This document shows, piece by piece, positions 1 through 8,887 of a stretch of DNA of 33,743 nt. Below the pieces are notes generated by a model, which saw only the letters and a list, made by a program, of their open reading frames with translations, did not search any database and was not told the origin of the DNA. How positions within the stretch are numbered: the first letter of the stretch is position 1; each line of letters begins with the position of its first letter. The position numbers and the translations under genes are program-made. The DNA comes from Magnetospirillum aberrantis SpK (lineage in GTDB: Bacteria > Pseudomonadota > Alphaproteobacteria > Rhodospirillales > Magnetospirillaceae): NCBI RefSeq assembly GCF_011022235.1, contig NZ_JAAIYP010000030.1, positions 1 to 33,743 of the forward strand. Direction: 5' to 3'.

Positions 1-3000
1 GCCCGAGGAGATCGCCGCCCCGGCGGTGGCGACGTCGCGCCCGGCGGTGATGGACACCGCCGAATTCCCCGTCACCGAGGCCTGCTGGTGCATGATGCCG
101 TCGCTGCCGTGGCTGCCCTCGACCGTGGTCACCGCGGTCGAGGCCACCACGTCGCGCCCGGCCGACACGGTCACCGTGTCGCCCTTGAGACCGCCCGACA
201 GGTTGAGCACGTCGTCGGCGGCGGTCACGTCCAGCGTGGTGCCGGCGGCCAGCACGCCGCCCTGGTTGACCACGTCGCCCGCCGACGCCACCTTCAGCGC
301 GCCAGAAGTGGAGATCGCCCCGGAATTGACCACCTGCGCCGCCTGGATGGCGGCGGTGGTGGCGATGATGCCGGCGCTTTGTGGCGCGATGTTGTCGCGG
401 CTTACCCGCGCCAGGTACAGATGCGGGGCCAGCATCGTCTGGCCGTCCACCTCCACTTCCTCGAACCACACGATGTCGTGGGTCAGCGCCGCGATCTGGT
501 CCGCCGACAGACTGACCCCGAAGCTGAGGTTGAGGGCGGTCCGCTCGGCCACGGCGTTGTCCAGCAGCGCCTGCATCTGCGCCGCGTCCGAGGTGATGGC
601 GGGCGACAGATAGCGCTTGCCCGTCTCGGCGAAGACGGCGTCGCGCACCAGCTTGGTCTCGTAGGCGGAATCGCCCAGGCGCCGCGCGATGTCGTTGGTG
701 TCGATGCCGGCCTGCTGGAGGAAATAATCCGAGCCGTAGAAGGCCCCAAGGTTGCTGAGAACCGGGTCGGTCTCGACCAGATAGTTGGCCAGCGGGTCCT
801 TGGTGCGGACGTACAGGCCGGCGGCATCGGCGGGAGGAATGGCCACCAGCGGTCCGTCCACCGGCGTGAAGCGCGCGTCGAAGGCGACGCCGCGCACCGA
901 ATCCTCCGGCGAACCGGCGACCAGACCGTAGAGCGGTACGCCCTGCACCACGCCGACATTGGCCACCGTGCCGGTGAACTGGGCGGTCAGCAGTCCGGCC
1001 GTCTCGATGGTGCCGTAGAGGTTGACGGTCTTGTTGGCCTGAAGCTGGCGATCCTGGCTGTAGCTGATTTCGTCGCGGTATTCGTGCCGCGTGCAGACGC
1101 CAGCTCTCTTCTTGGTACAGACCTTGTGCACGTAGTGGTGCGTGACGTCGTCGATCCGGGTAGTGGTCAGCACCGGCGCCGAATTGGTCAGCGAGCCGCC
1201 GCGCAGGGTCATGTCGCCGTTAGCGTGGATCAATCCCTGATCGTTGGCGATGGAATCGCCGTCAAGGGTGATGGCGCCGTCGGCGAGAATCTTCGGGGCC
1301 TCGGAATCGACGCTGACCTGCTGGATTTCGTAGCTGATGGAATGGTCTGTGTAACTTTCCAGCGGGGCCGCCTCGGTGACGGTGGTGACGGCGAACGCCT
1401 TCTTGCGGTTGATGATCTGCCCAGCCTTGATGGACAGGTTCGCCGCAGTGCCGTCGCCCAGGCCGGCCTGGATGGTGCCGGACACGTTCTCGACGGTGCC
1501 GGCGGCCCCGGTGTCGCCATTGTCGATGCTCAGGCCGGTGGCGCCTATCAGGGTGCCGCCGTCGTTGGTCACCGTGCCGGCGGCCACCACCTTCAACTGC
1601 TTGCCGGCGAAGGCCAGACCCTGGTTGGTCATCTGCGCCGTCACCGACAGGGTGAGGTCGTCGCGGGCGCTGATGGAACCGGAATTGGCCAGGATGTCGG
1701 CGGTGATTTTTCCTTCGCCCTGGGCGCTGATGCGTCCGGCATTGACGAGGATGGGGGCATCCAGTTGGGTGGTGCCGCCGGCGCTGATCACCGCGCCGGT
1801 CTCGTTGCCGAGAACGGCGGAGGCGGTGAGCGTGACGCCGCCGACGGCCGAGATGGTGTCGAAATTGTCCAGACTGCCGACGGAGGCCGTCACGTTGCGC
1901 CCGGCGGTCACCGCGCCGCCGCTGGCGGTCATGGTGTCTGCCGACAGCGTCACGTCACGGCCGGCCTGGATGCCGCCGGTGGTGTTGGCACTGGCGGTCG
2001 CGGTGACCTGGACGTCACGGGCGGCCTGGATGCCCTGGGACTGGCTGCCGCCGTCCAGGGTGCCGACATCAAGAACCACGTCACTACCCGCCGTCAGCAG
2101 GGCGTCGTCGCCGTGGCTGAGGATGCCGGCGGTGGTGACGCTCAAGGTGCCATCCAGCGACACGCTGCCGTCGTCGGCGATTCCGGCCGCCACCCTGGCG
2201 CCGTCCAGGGTCACCGAAGACCCGCCGAGCGTCACGTCACCGGCCGATTGCACGGCACCACCGGTGGCGTCGAGCGCACCACCGGCGGCAATGTGTGTGG
2301 AATCGTGGGACGTCACGGTGGCATTGTGAATGCTGGCGCCGCCGGTGGCGGCCAGCGATGCCTGCCCCTCGTCGCCCCCCTGACCGGCGGCGATGATGGC
2401 GCCATCGGCGGAAAGCGAGCTTCCCGACAGCGTGATCGACCGTCCGGCACTAATCTGAGCAGTCGTGGCGGTCAGGGCGGCGTCGGCAGCCAAGGTGGCG
2501 TCAGCCGTGACGGTCACGGTGTCGGCCGCCACCTTGGCCCGCGTCAGGTCCACATTGGCGCCCCGCACGGTGGCGGTGCCAGTCGCGCTCAGGGTGGCGT
2601 CCCGTGCGTTGAGGTCGTGCGCGGTGGTCACCGACATATCGCCGCCGGCCTTGATCTCGGCGGCGGAAACGTCCGCCGATTCGGCGTTGACGTCCACGTT
2701 GCCGGCGGCAATCACCTTCACGGCGTTGCCGGCGGCGGTCACGTCGGTGGCGGCGGCCACGGACAGCGAACCGCCGCTGGCCACCTGCTTGTCGATGGTC
2801 ACACCACCGCTCTGAGAAGCCAGCGCCATGTCCCCGGTGGCCGATGCGGTGGCGCGCAGGGCCAGGCGGCCGTCGGCGGTGATGCGCAGTTCACCGGCAT
2901 TGGCGGCCATTTCGCCCAACATGTTGACGCCGACACCGCGTTCGGTGGCAAGCAGGGAGATGCGGTCGGCATACATGCCGCCGAGCGCCGAGGAATCGAT

Positions 3001-3735
3001 GGCGAACGATGGTGCGTTGGCTTCGTCCCCGGCCTGGGTGGTGGTGACACGGGTGGCGTAATCCATATCGTTGCGCCCGGCGACGACGTTCAGCCCGTGG
3101 GCGTTGACGGCGCCCTCCAGCACCACCGAGCGGCTGATCAGGTCCAGCACGTCGATGCCGTTGGCGTTGAGCCCGCCGCCGCCGACGCTGATGTCGCCTT
3201 GACGGACCATCAGCGAGACCAGTCGACCCGCCCCGTCGATCTGGGGCGTTCCGGTGGTCAGGGTCACGCGCGGGCTGTTGATGAAGCCGCAGCCATTGCA
3301 GGTGACGCCGTTGGGATTGGCCAGGATGAAATCGGCGCTGCCGCCGAAGATTTCGGTGAATCCCTCCAGGCGGGAGCGGTTGGCGCTGGTGACCTCGGCC
3401 AGGATGGTCGAGGCTTGGCCGTGGCCCACCAGATTGGGATTGGCCAGCACCACGCCGCCCAGTTTCGACACCCCGTCGATAGCGGAATTGTTGAGGACGA
3501 CACCGACCGCGCCGACGTTGTAATCGCTGAACTTGTTGTGCGACAGTCCGGTGCCGTTGGGGGCCACGATGTTGACCAGCGGCACGCCGTTCGTCGCCTG
3601 ACCCACCCCCGGACGCTGCTGTGCCGCCGGATCGGCGACGATGCCGTCTCCCGCATAGGCCAACATCGGCTGTAGCAGCAACGCGGCGCAGAGGGTGGAA
3701 CTCAACAGGTTTTGCAGGGATCGGCGCGGGCTCAT
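1..3735 (-). CDS. Filamentous haemagglutinin-like exoprotein (TpsA), 3' end outside the window
   Basis: This is a large secreted adhesin or toxin-type exoprotein exported by the two-partner (type Vb) route. Reading the minus strand from the ATG at 3735 gives an open frame of 1245 codons to the window edge. It begins with a signal peptide (residues 1-28, ending MLAYA). A TPS domain follows with the hallmark motifs NPNL (99-102) and NPNGVTCNGCGFIN (140-153). Then come long Gly/Ala/Asn-rich repeats. Around residues 1000-1100 are segments typical of FHA proteins (GSDYFLQQAG, DIVWFEEVEVDGQ). The start is supported by TGAGGA five bases upstream, which overlaps the tpsB stop codon. The C-terminal part, which would carry any toxin or adhesin tip, is missing, so the activity cannot be named. 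Family assignment is firm. Confidence 0.93.
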   Translation of the reverse strand, partial: MSPRRSLQNLLSSTLCAALLLQPMLAYAGDGIVADPAAQQRPGVGQATNGVPLVNIVAPNGTGLSHNKFSDYNVGAVGVVLNNSAIDGVSKLGGVVLANPNLVGHGQASTILAEVTSANRSRLEGFTEIFGGSADFILANPNGVTCNGCGFINSPRVTLTTGTPQIDGAGRLVSLMVRQGDISVGGGGLNANGIDVLDLISRSVVLEGAVNAHGLNVVAGRNDMDYATRVTTTQAGDEANAPSFAIDSSALGGMYADRISLLATERGVGVNMLGEMAANAGELRITADGRLALRATASATGDMALASQSGGVTIDKQVASGGSLSVAAATDVTAAGNAVKVIAAGNVDVNAESADVSAAEIKAGGDMSVTTAHDLNARDATLSATGTATVRGANVDLTRAKVAADTVTVTADATLAADAALTATTAQISAGRSITLSGSSLSADGAIIAAGQGGDEGQASLAATGGASIHNATVTSHDSTHIAAGGALDATGGAVQSAGDVTLGGSSVTLDGARVAAGIADDGSVSLDGTLSVTTAGILSHGDDALLTAGSDVVLDVGTLDGGSQSQGIQAARDVQVTATASANTTGGIQAGRDVTLSADTMTASGGAVTAGRNVTASVGSLDNFDTISAVGGVTLTASAVLGNETGAVISAGGTTQLDAPILVNAGRISAQGEGKITADILANSGSISARDDLTLSVTAQMTNQGLAFAGKQLKVVAAGTVTNDGGTLIGATGLSIDNGDTGAAGTVENVSGTIQAGLGDGTAANLSIKAGQIINRKKAFAVTTVTEAAPLESYTDHSISYEIQQVSVDSEAPKILADGAITLDGDSIANDQGLIHANGDMTLRGGSLTNSAPVLTTTRIDDVTHHYVHKVCTKKRAGVCTRHEYRDEISYSQDRQLQANKTVNLYGTIETAGLLTAQFTGTVANVGVVQGVPLYGLVAGSPEDSVRGVAFDARFTPVDGPLVAIPPADAAGLYVRTKDPLANYLVETDPVLSNLGAFYGSDYFLQQAGIDTNDIARRLGDSAYETKLVRDAVFAETGKRYLSPAITSDAAQMQALLDNAVAERTALNLSFGVSLSADQIAALTHDIVWFEEVEVDGQTMLAPHLYLARVSRDNIAPQSAGIIATTAAIQAAQVVNSGAISTSGALKVASAGDVVNQGGVLAAGTTLDVTAADDVLNLSGGLKGDTVTVSAGRDVVASTAVTTVEGSHGSDGIMHQQASVTGNSAVSITAGRDVATAGAAISSG

Positions 3736-3743
3736 GCGGGTCC

Positions 3744-5477
3744 TCAGTATTCCACCGTCAGCGACAGGTAGGCTTCGTGGTCGCGTTCGCGGATGAAGGC
3801 GGGGGCGTTCAACGGTTGGGAATAGGTGGCGGACAGCATCACCATGCCGCCCGACGTGCGCAGGCCGGCGGCCCAGCCGGCCATCGCGCCGCGTTCGTAA
3901 TCGTCCTTGGGATCTCCGCGCAGGGCGCCGTAATCCAGGGCGACGAAGGGGGTAACGCGCCCCAGGCCGAGGTCGATCCAGCCCTCGCCGGTTTCCGGCA
4001 GGGTCAGGGCCAGTTCGTTGCGGACATAGGCGCCGGTGTCGCCGCTGATGTACTCGGCATCGAAGCCACGCACCGAATATTGGCCACCCAGCGAGATGCG
4101 CTCGGGGCTGTACAGCGTGTCTTCGCTCCACTGCCCGTGCACGGCGCCAGTATAGGTCAGCGACAGACCGCCAAGCTGAAAGGGGCGCAGGTAGGAGATG
4201 TCGGCACTGGCCTTGTCGAACTGGGCGTGGGGAGAATCCTTGGGCAGCCCGGCCTCGTCGGCCTTGGCGTGAACCATGTCGAGACCGTGTTCCCAGGTGC
4301 CGCCAAACGACAGCAGCCCGCCCAGCAGACGGCGGCTGTGACTGAAACCGAGACCGGCGACGGACAGGCTGTAGGAACTGGTGTCGAGCTTCTGGTCGTT
4401 GAAATAGGCGTTGGCGGTATAGGTGCGGAACAGCCCCTTGACCGAGGTCTTGCTGTCGGCGTCGCGCTGGACCACGCGCTCTAGCTCGACCTTCCGGGTC
4501 TTGGTGTTGCCGGTGCTGTGATAGGTCTGCACCGTACCGAAGACCGGCGAGGAATAGTCGGAATAGCTGGCCGACAGCGACAGCGTCCAATAGCCGAACG
4601 GCACCGAGAAGAAGCCGTTGACGCTACGCGAGGCGCGCCAGTTGCCGTCATGGACGGCGCTGCGGTCGGTGGTCAGCGACAAGAAGTCGTTCACGCCCAG
4701 CAGATCGTCCACCTCGCCGGTAGCCTGCCATTTATTGCGGCCGGTGCTTTCCTGGCCGCTGTTGTTGATCCCGCCCGACAGTCGCCAGCGTTTCCGGGGC
4801 TCGTTCTTCACCACGACGCGGGTGCCGCCCTGGGTGGAACCGGGCTCCAGACTCATGGTGGCGTTGTTGGACCGCAGGCGGTTGATCTGGTCCAGCCCCT
4901 GCTCGATGTCACGGAGATTGAGCGGACGGTCAATCACGCCGGGAAAGGCGAACAGCATCTCCAGGGAGTGGGCGGATTCGGACGAGTCGGGGGGGATGTC
5001 CTCGACCTTGCCCTCGACCACCACCAGGCGCAGGGTGCCGCCGCGCATGTCCTGCTGCGGCAGATAGGGTCGTGCCGCCACATAGCCCTTGTCCACGTAG
5101 GCCTGGCTGATGGCCCGCATCAGGTCGTTGAGGTCGCTGAGGGCCAGGCACCGCCCCACGAAGGGACGGACGATCTCATCCACTTCGTCCTGGGACAGAT
5201 GGACGGTGCCCTCCACCTCGATGTGCAGGACGTCGACACAGCCGCCCTGTTCTCCTTCCGGGGGAGGGGACGGCAACTCGAAAGGAATGGTGGTCTGCCG
5301 CTCGGCGCCTTCCCTGGCACGGCGCTCCTGCTCGCGCCGCTGCTCCTCCTGCTGACGCTGAATCTGTTCCTGCTGGCGGATGATGGCGTTGAGATCGGAA
5401 GACGGAACCTGGGCGTATACCGGAGGCGCAAAGGCGGAAAACACGATCAATGCACATGATGAACGCATAAAAAACAT
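3744..5477 (-). CDS. Two-partner secretion transporter, ShlB/FhaC/HecB family (TpsB)
   Basis: This outer-membrane beta-barrel moves the neighbouring TpsA exoprotein to the cell surface. From the ATG at 5477 it has a signal peptide ending PPVYAQ and a Gln/Glu/Arg-rich coiled segment. A POTRA domain follows (LHIEVEGTVHLSQDEVDEIV, then a VVVEGKVEDI strand), then a long barrel that carries the conserved VRGFD motif near residue 467 and ends in an aromatic residue (VEY). The length is normal for the family. The start is uncertain: a GTG at 5507 gives ten extra residues and an ATG at 5468 also fits a signal peptide; none has a good ribosome site. It is transcribed first, with tpsA 8 bases downstream, the usual TpsB-TpsA operon order. 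Confidence 0.93.
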   Translation of the reverse strand: MFFMRSSCALIVFSAFAPPVYAQVPSSDLNAIIRQQEQIQRQQEEQRREQERRAREGAERQTTIPFELPSPPPEGEQGGCVDVLHIEVEGTVHLSQDEVDEIVRPFVGRCLALSDLNDLMRAISQAYVDKGYVAARPYLPQQDMRGGTLRLVVVEGKVEDIPPDSSESAHSLEMLFAFPGVIDRPLNLRDIEQGLDQINRLRSNNATMSLEPGSTQGGTRVVVKNEPRKRWRLSGGINNSGQESTGRNKWQATGEVDDLLGVNDFLSLTTDRSAVHDGNWRASRSVNGFFSVPFGYWTLSLSASYSDYSSPVFGTVQTYHSTGNTKTRKVELERVVQRDADSKTSVKGLFRTYTANAYFNDQKLDTSSYSLSVAGLGFSHSRRLLGGLLSFGGTWEHGLDMVHAKADEAGLPKDSPHAQFDKASADISYLRPFQLGGLSLTYTGAVHGQWSEDTLYSPERISLGGQYSVRGFDAEYISGDTGAYVRNELALTLPETGEGWIDLGLGRVTPFVALDYGALRGDPKDDYERGAMAGWAAGLRTSGGMVMLSATYSQPLNAPAFIRERDHEAYLSLTVEY

Positions 5478-5507
5478 TTTTAGGGGGATATGTACACTGC
5501 TCTCCAC

Positions 5508-5902
5508 GTCTTTTACGGGCGTGAAGATAAATGTATTTGCAACAGGATTTAAATATGTCCCGACTACCTATGCTGGAGGTAGGGTACTTACCCGAGGGGG
5601 AAATTGCAGAACCGGCTTCGATACGGTGCGGCTCACCCTCAACTTCCTCCTCATGGCTGCGAAGTGTCTGGAAGAGCTGAGATCAAGGGCTTGGGTGTAG
5701 ACAAGCTGGAAGTGTCGATGCGTGGCGACATCTGTCGCGGCCTTGTATGGGGGAGTCGCTTCCGGCCCTCGTGTTCCCTTGCGGGACGCTCCCCTGCGTC
5801 ATGCGCAAGAGAGATGTCTGCGATTTATCATGTGAAATTGCACGATGGAGAATATTTTTACGATAATGTCTATGATATCAAAATATTTTTTGATGTCGTG
5901 TG
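5508..5902. other. AT-rich gene-free stretch upstream of the tpsB-tpsA operon
   Basis: This stretch separates the tpsBA operon from the end of the permease gene and is visibly richer in A/T than its surroundings. No reading frame in it looks like a protein; the longest plus-strand frame has no recognisable domain and an erratic composition. It presumably holds the tpsBA promoter. Small dyads such as GGGTACTTACCC (5582-5593) and CTACCT/AGGTAG (5564-5582) lie 70-120 bases before the tpsB start and could be operator sites, but nothing here can be assigned firmly. Confidence 0.45.
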
Positions 5903-5942
5903 CGGGCCAGAACTTAATTTTTCCAGAAATAGTTCTGGCCCG
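5903..5942 (-). terminator. Hairpin just after the permease gene, probable terminator
   Basis: A perfect 11-bp inverted repeat (CGGGCCAGAAC and GTTCTGGCCCG) with an 18-base A/T-rich loop lies 10 bases beyond the permease stop codon. There is no clean U-run directly after it on the minus strand (CACACGACATCAAAAAA), so intrinsic termination is probable rather than certain. Confidence 0.55.
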
Positions 5943-5951
5943 ACGTCAGCA

Positions 5952-7421
5952 TTAATCTCTGTGCGCCCCCAAGTCTGCATAAAAATCGGGTGCGTTATGC
6001 TTGAGAATCGCGGCGATGATTGCCCCGATGACGGCGGCGACCGCCAGCATGGCGGGCAGGATGATTGCCAAGGTCGATGATGCACCGGTCAGGACGTCGA
6101 AATTGACGACCGCCAGCCCGCTCATGGCTGTCAGCAGGACCCCGGCGATGGCGGGGATCAGGGCGGTCCTCAGTGAGCCCCCCTCCAGGTGGGGGCGGCG
6201 GCGGAAGAACTGCACGACCGAGAACGATGTCAGCGCCATCAACACCATGACCGCCAGGGCGCCAAGATTGGTTAACCACGAGAACATGGACAGGATCGGG
6301 TCCAGCCCGGCGATGGCGAAGAGTGCGACCATGGACAGCGCCAGCAGGCTTTGCAGCACCGATCCAAGATGCGGGCTTTGGTGAATGTCGTGGGTCTTGC
6401 CCAGGAATCCTGGCAGCAGGCGCTCGCGCCCTAGGGCGAAGAAGTAACGGGCCACCGCGTTGTGGAAGGCCAACAACGCCGCGAACAGGCTGGTGACGAA
6501 TAGCAGGCTCATGGCGGTGGTCAGTGCCGATCCCACATATTGGTCGGACAACTGGAACAGAAATGTGCTGGGGTCCTGCAAGCCTTGAAGTGTGTCCGAC
6601 AATTTGTCGATACCGGCGCCTAGCGCCATGCACCATGTGGTGAAGGCGTAAAACACGCCGATCAGAACCACCGACAGATAGGTGGCGCGCGGAATGGTGC
6701 GTTTGGGATCGTGAGCTTCCTCGCTGTAGATGCTGGTGGCTTCGAAGCCGACGAAGCTGGCGAAGCAGAACAGCATGGCGATGGACAGGCTGCCGCTGCC
6801 GATGGTGGACGGCTGGAACGGAAGGCTGTTGATGCCCGCATCGCCGCCCTGGCGCAGGATGGCGACATCCAAAATCAGCACCACGAGAAACTCGCCCAGA
6901 ACCAGTAGCCCGAGAACCTTGGCCGACAGGTCCACATTGCGGTAGCCCAGCACGCTGATGACAAGAGCGGCCGTCAACGAGCAAATCCACCACGGGACCG
7001 TCAGGCCCAGATCGGACTGCAACCATGCCGACGTCGCCGCGCCGAACATGCCGTAGATGCCCACCTGCATGGCGTTATAGGCCAGTAATGCCAGGATCGC
7101 CGCCGCGCCGCCGCTGATGCCGCCCAGTCCCTGGACGGTGAAAGCATAGAAGGCGCCGGAATTGGAAATGTTCCGCGCCATAGCCGTATAGCCGACGCTG
7201 AACAGCAATACCGCCAGCGTCACCAGGGCATAGGCTCCTGCTAGGCCGGCACCGTTGCCCAATAGCATGGCGATTGGCGCACCGCCGGCGACCGCCGTCA
7301 ACGGTGCGGCGGCGGAGACGACGAAGAACGTAATGGCGCCGACGCCCAAGGCGCCGCGCCGCAATTCGTGAACCTTGGGAAGCGGAGCCTCCACCACCAT
7401 GGAATTGCTCATATGGTTCAT
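5952..7421 (-). CDS. APC-superfamily amino acid/amine permease
   Basis: This is a predicted inner-membrane transporter of 489 residues, the usual size for the APC family, with about twelve hydrophobic segments. The first helix region contains the family pattern GVGAITFFVVSAAAPLTAVA. The helix with FCFASFVGFEATSIYSEEA, followed by the cytoplasmic DPKRTIPRA, is typical of amino acid/polyamine permeases. I chose the ATG at 7421 because GAGGG lies ten bases before it; a GTG at 7427 would add two residues. The substrate is not visible in sequence. Its neighbours, an AraC regulator, a PuuB-like amine oxidase and a cupin, suggest an amine or amino acid that the oxidase then degrades. It shares a promoter region with the divergent regulator gene. 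Confidence 0.88.
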   Translation of the reverse strand: MNHMSNSMVVEAPLPKVHELRRGALGVGAITFFVVSAAAPLTAVAGGAPIAMLLGNGAGLAGAYALVTLAVLLFSVGYTAMARNISNSGAFYAFTVQGLGGISGGAAAILALLAYNAMQVGIYGMFGAATSAWLQSDLGLTVPWWICSLTAALVISVLGYRNVDLSAKVLGLLVLGEFLVVLILDVAILRQGGDAGINSLPFQPSTIGSGSLSIAMLFCFASFVGFEATSIYSEEAHDPKRTIPRATYLSVVLIGVFYAFTTWCMALGAGIDKLSDTLQGLQDPSTFLFQLSDQYVGSALTTAMSLLFVTSLFAALLAFHNAVARYFFALGRERLLPGFLGKTHDIHQSPHLGSVLQSLLALSMVALFAIAGLDPILSMFSWLTNLGALAVMVLMALTSFSVVQFFRRRPHLEGGSLRTALIPAIAGVLLTAMSGLAVVNFDVLTGASSTLAIILPAMLAVAAVIGAIIAAILKHNAPDFYADLGAHRD

Positions 7422-7623
7422 GGTCACACCACCCTCGCAAACGTCGTACCGGCTCGGCGGCCGGAATGGAACTTGCGCTTATCCCTGTCGCATCAATGGC
7501 TTGAATGCGGCGGGGCAGAGGGTGAGACCTCCTGATTGCGCAAGAGTGACTAAAAAACGCGCATTTCCAAGAATGCCTATTTTTCCTTCACATGAGGCCG
7601 AAGGTATGGAAGGGTGGTTCTGC

Positions 7624-7643
7624 AAACTTGACATCTCGCGCCA
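7624..7643. promoter_or_regulatory. Putative AraC-family operator, copy A (permease/araC intergenic)
   Basis: The sequence AAACTTGACATCTCGCGCCA lies between the divergent permease and araC genes, 46-65 bases before the araC start and about 200 bases before the permease start. It matches two other copies (10684-10703 and 12301-12320) at 13 invariant positions, including the whole AAACTTGA block and GCC near the end. All three read the same way relative to the minus-strand genes they precede. It is proposed as the binding site of the adjacent AraC protein; this is inference from the shared motif. Confidence 0.6.
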
Positions 7644-7688
7644 CGGATTTGGCAAGATCCGCCGGGCGCGCAGGCCAGGAGAAACGGG

Positions 7689-8714
7689 ATGGCGACCGCC
7701 GAGCCCATGGTGATCTCGTCGCTGTTGCAGCATGTTGTCGATGGGGTCCGGGAGCGCCGATTGGACCCCGCACCGCTGTTGCGCCGCCATCATATTCCCC
7801 AATCCTGGCTGCTCGATCCCTATGGCGAGGTGCCGTTGCGCAAATACGTGGAAATTATGGAGGAGGCCGCCCAACTGGCATCCAGTCCCGATTTCGGCCT
7901 GCAATTGGCGCGTGGTGTCACGCCGTTCAATCTTGGGCCGGTGGGACTGTTGTTCGCCAGCTCGGCCGATCTGGGCCGCTCCCTGTACGGTCTGGCCGCT
8001 CATGTGGGGGTGGTGCAGGAGCGTACGACCTGCGATCTGACGCCGGGTGAGGAAACCGCCATCTTTCGCTATCGTATTGAGGATGAGCGCATCCGGGGAA
8101 AGCGGCACGAGGCGGAATACACCCTAGGCGTCACTTGCCAACTGATCCGCTCCATCGCCGGCAACCGCTGGGACCCAGAAGAAGTGCATTTCGAACACCC
8201 CGCCCCCGCGGCCACCCACGCTCACGCGGCGCTGTTCCGGGCGCCGGTCTATTTCGACCAGCCCATCAACGCCATCATCATGCGCTGCCGTGATCTGGAA
8301 ATCCGCAACCCGCAGACGGACGAACGCATGGCGTCGTTCTTCCTGCATCACGTCGCCATGATGCGGCGTCATCGCGGCGACCGCCAATTGCTGACCGATC
8401 AGGTCCGCAGCATCGTGCGCAATCACCTGCCCAGTACCGATGGAGTGGTCAACGCCGAGCAGGCGGCCAAGGCCACTGGCCTGTCGGCCCGCTCCATGCA
8501 GCGGGCGTTGCAAAAGGAAAGCACCGGCTTTCGCGCCATCAAGGATGCCGAGCGCAAATCCCTGGCCCAGCAATATCTGTCCCAGACCGGCACACCGATT
8601 ACCGAGGTGGCGCTGATGCTGGGCTATGCCGATCCCGCCTGTTTCACCCGCGCCTGCCGCCGCTGGTTCGGTGCCTCGCCGCGCAGGGTGCGCCAGGGCG
8701 CAATGGGGGGCTGA
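7689..8714 (+). CDS. AraC-family transcriptional regulator with arabinose-binding-type sensor domain
   Basis: This 341-residue DNA-binding regulator starts at an ATG preceded by AGGAGA at good spacing. Roughly residues 15-200 resemble the N-terminal ligand-binding domain found in OruR-like AraC proteins (LLRRHHIP, GPVGLLFASSADLG, FRAPVYFDQPINAI). The last 90 residues hold the double helix-turn-helix: AEQAAKATGLSARSMQRAL, then TPITEVALMLGYADPACFTR. It sits between a divergent permease and a convergent cupin/oxidase pair, so it is probably their local activator, responding to the transported amine or a breakdown product. A candidate operator lies in its own upstream region, so it may control itself as well. 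Confidence 0.9.
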   Translation: MATAEPMVISSLLQHVVDGVRERRLDPAPLLRRHHIPQSWLLDPYGEVPLRKYVEIMEEAAQLASSPDFGLQLARGVTPFNLGPVGLLFASSADLGRSLYGLAAHVGVVQERTTCDLTPGEETAIFRYRIEDERIRGKRHEAEYTLGVTCQLIRSIAGNRWDPEEVHFEHPAPAATHAHAALFRAPVYFDQPINAIIMRCRDLEIRNPQTDERMASFFLHHVAMMRRHRGDRQLLTDQVRSIVRNHLPSTDGVVNAEQAAKATGLSARSMQRALQKESTGFRAIKDAERKSLAQQYLSQTGTPITEVALMLGYADPACFTRACRRWFGASPRRVRQGAMGG

Positions 8715-8722
8715 ACGCGAAA

Positions 8723-8750
8723 ACGCGGCCCGGATCGCTCCAGGCCGCGT
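8723..8750 (+). terminator. Hairpin after the AraC regulator gene
   Basis: ACGCGGCC and GGCCGCGT form an 8-bp perfect stem with a 12-base loop, ten bases after the regulator stop codon. No U-run follows, so this is a terminator-like structure only. Confidence 0.45.
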
Positions 8751-8755
8751 GATGT

Positions 8756-8790
8756 CGGCTGCCCTTTGAAATGATCCGTTCGGGCAGCCG
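8756..8790. terminator. Second hairpin in the convergent araC/cupin gap
   Basis: CGGCTGCCC and GGGCAGCCG form a perfect 9-bp stem with a 17-base loop. It lies between the convergent regulator and cupin genes and could serve either strand. There is no U-run. Confidence 0.4.
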
Positions 8791-8827
8791 GAAAACCCGG
8801 GCGGCGTTGAGGGTCACCGTCTTGGCG

Positions 8828-8852
8828 TGAAGTGATCCAACGAATCACTTCA
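8828..8852. repeat. Third inverted repeat in the araC/cupin gap
   Basis: TGAAGTGAT and ATCACTTCA form a perfect 9-bp dyad with a 7-base centre, 35 bases beyond the cupin stop codon. It is A/T-richer than the two hairpins beside it. It may be a weak terminator or a protein-binding dyad; no function is shown. Confidence 0.4.
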
Positions 8853-8887
8853 TTCGTCGGGCGGCATGAGACGTCGAGGGGGAGGGG

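Noticed and set aside
88-3675. Plus-strand open frame of 1195 codons
   Set aside because: It is codon-for-codon antisense to the TpsA gene, rich in Gly/His/Arg/Val as expected for the complement of a repeat-rich GC-rich gene, and matches no domain.
1-3735. Repeats in the TpsA gene as a CRISPR or tandem-repeat array
   Set aside because: The repeats are imperfect, in frame and protein-coding, as expected for FHA-type beta-helix repeats; there is no fixed repeat-spacer pattern.
5604-6080. Plus-strand frame of 158 codons in the AT-rich region
   Set aside because: Mixed composition, no ribosome site, overlaps the permease gene and a hairpin, and has no recognisable domain.
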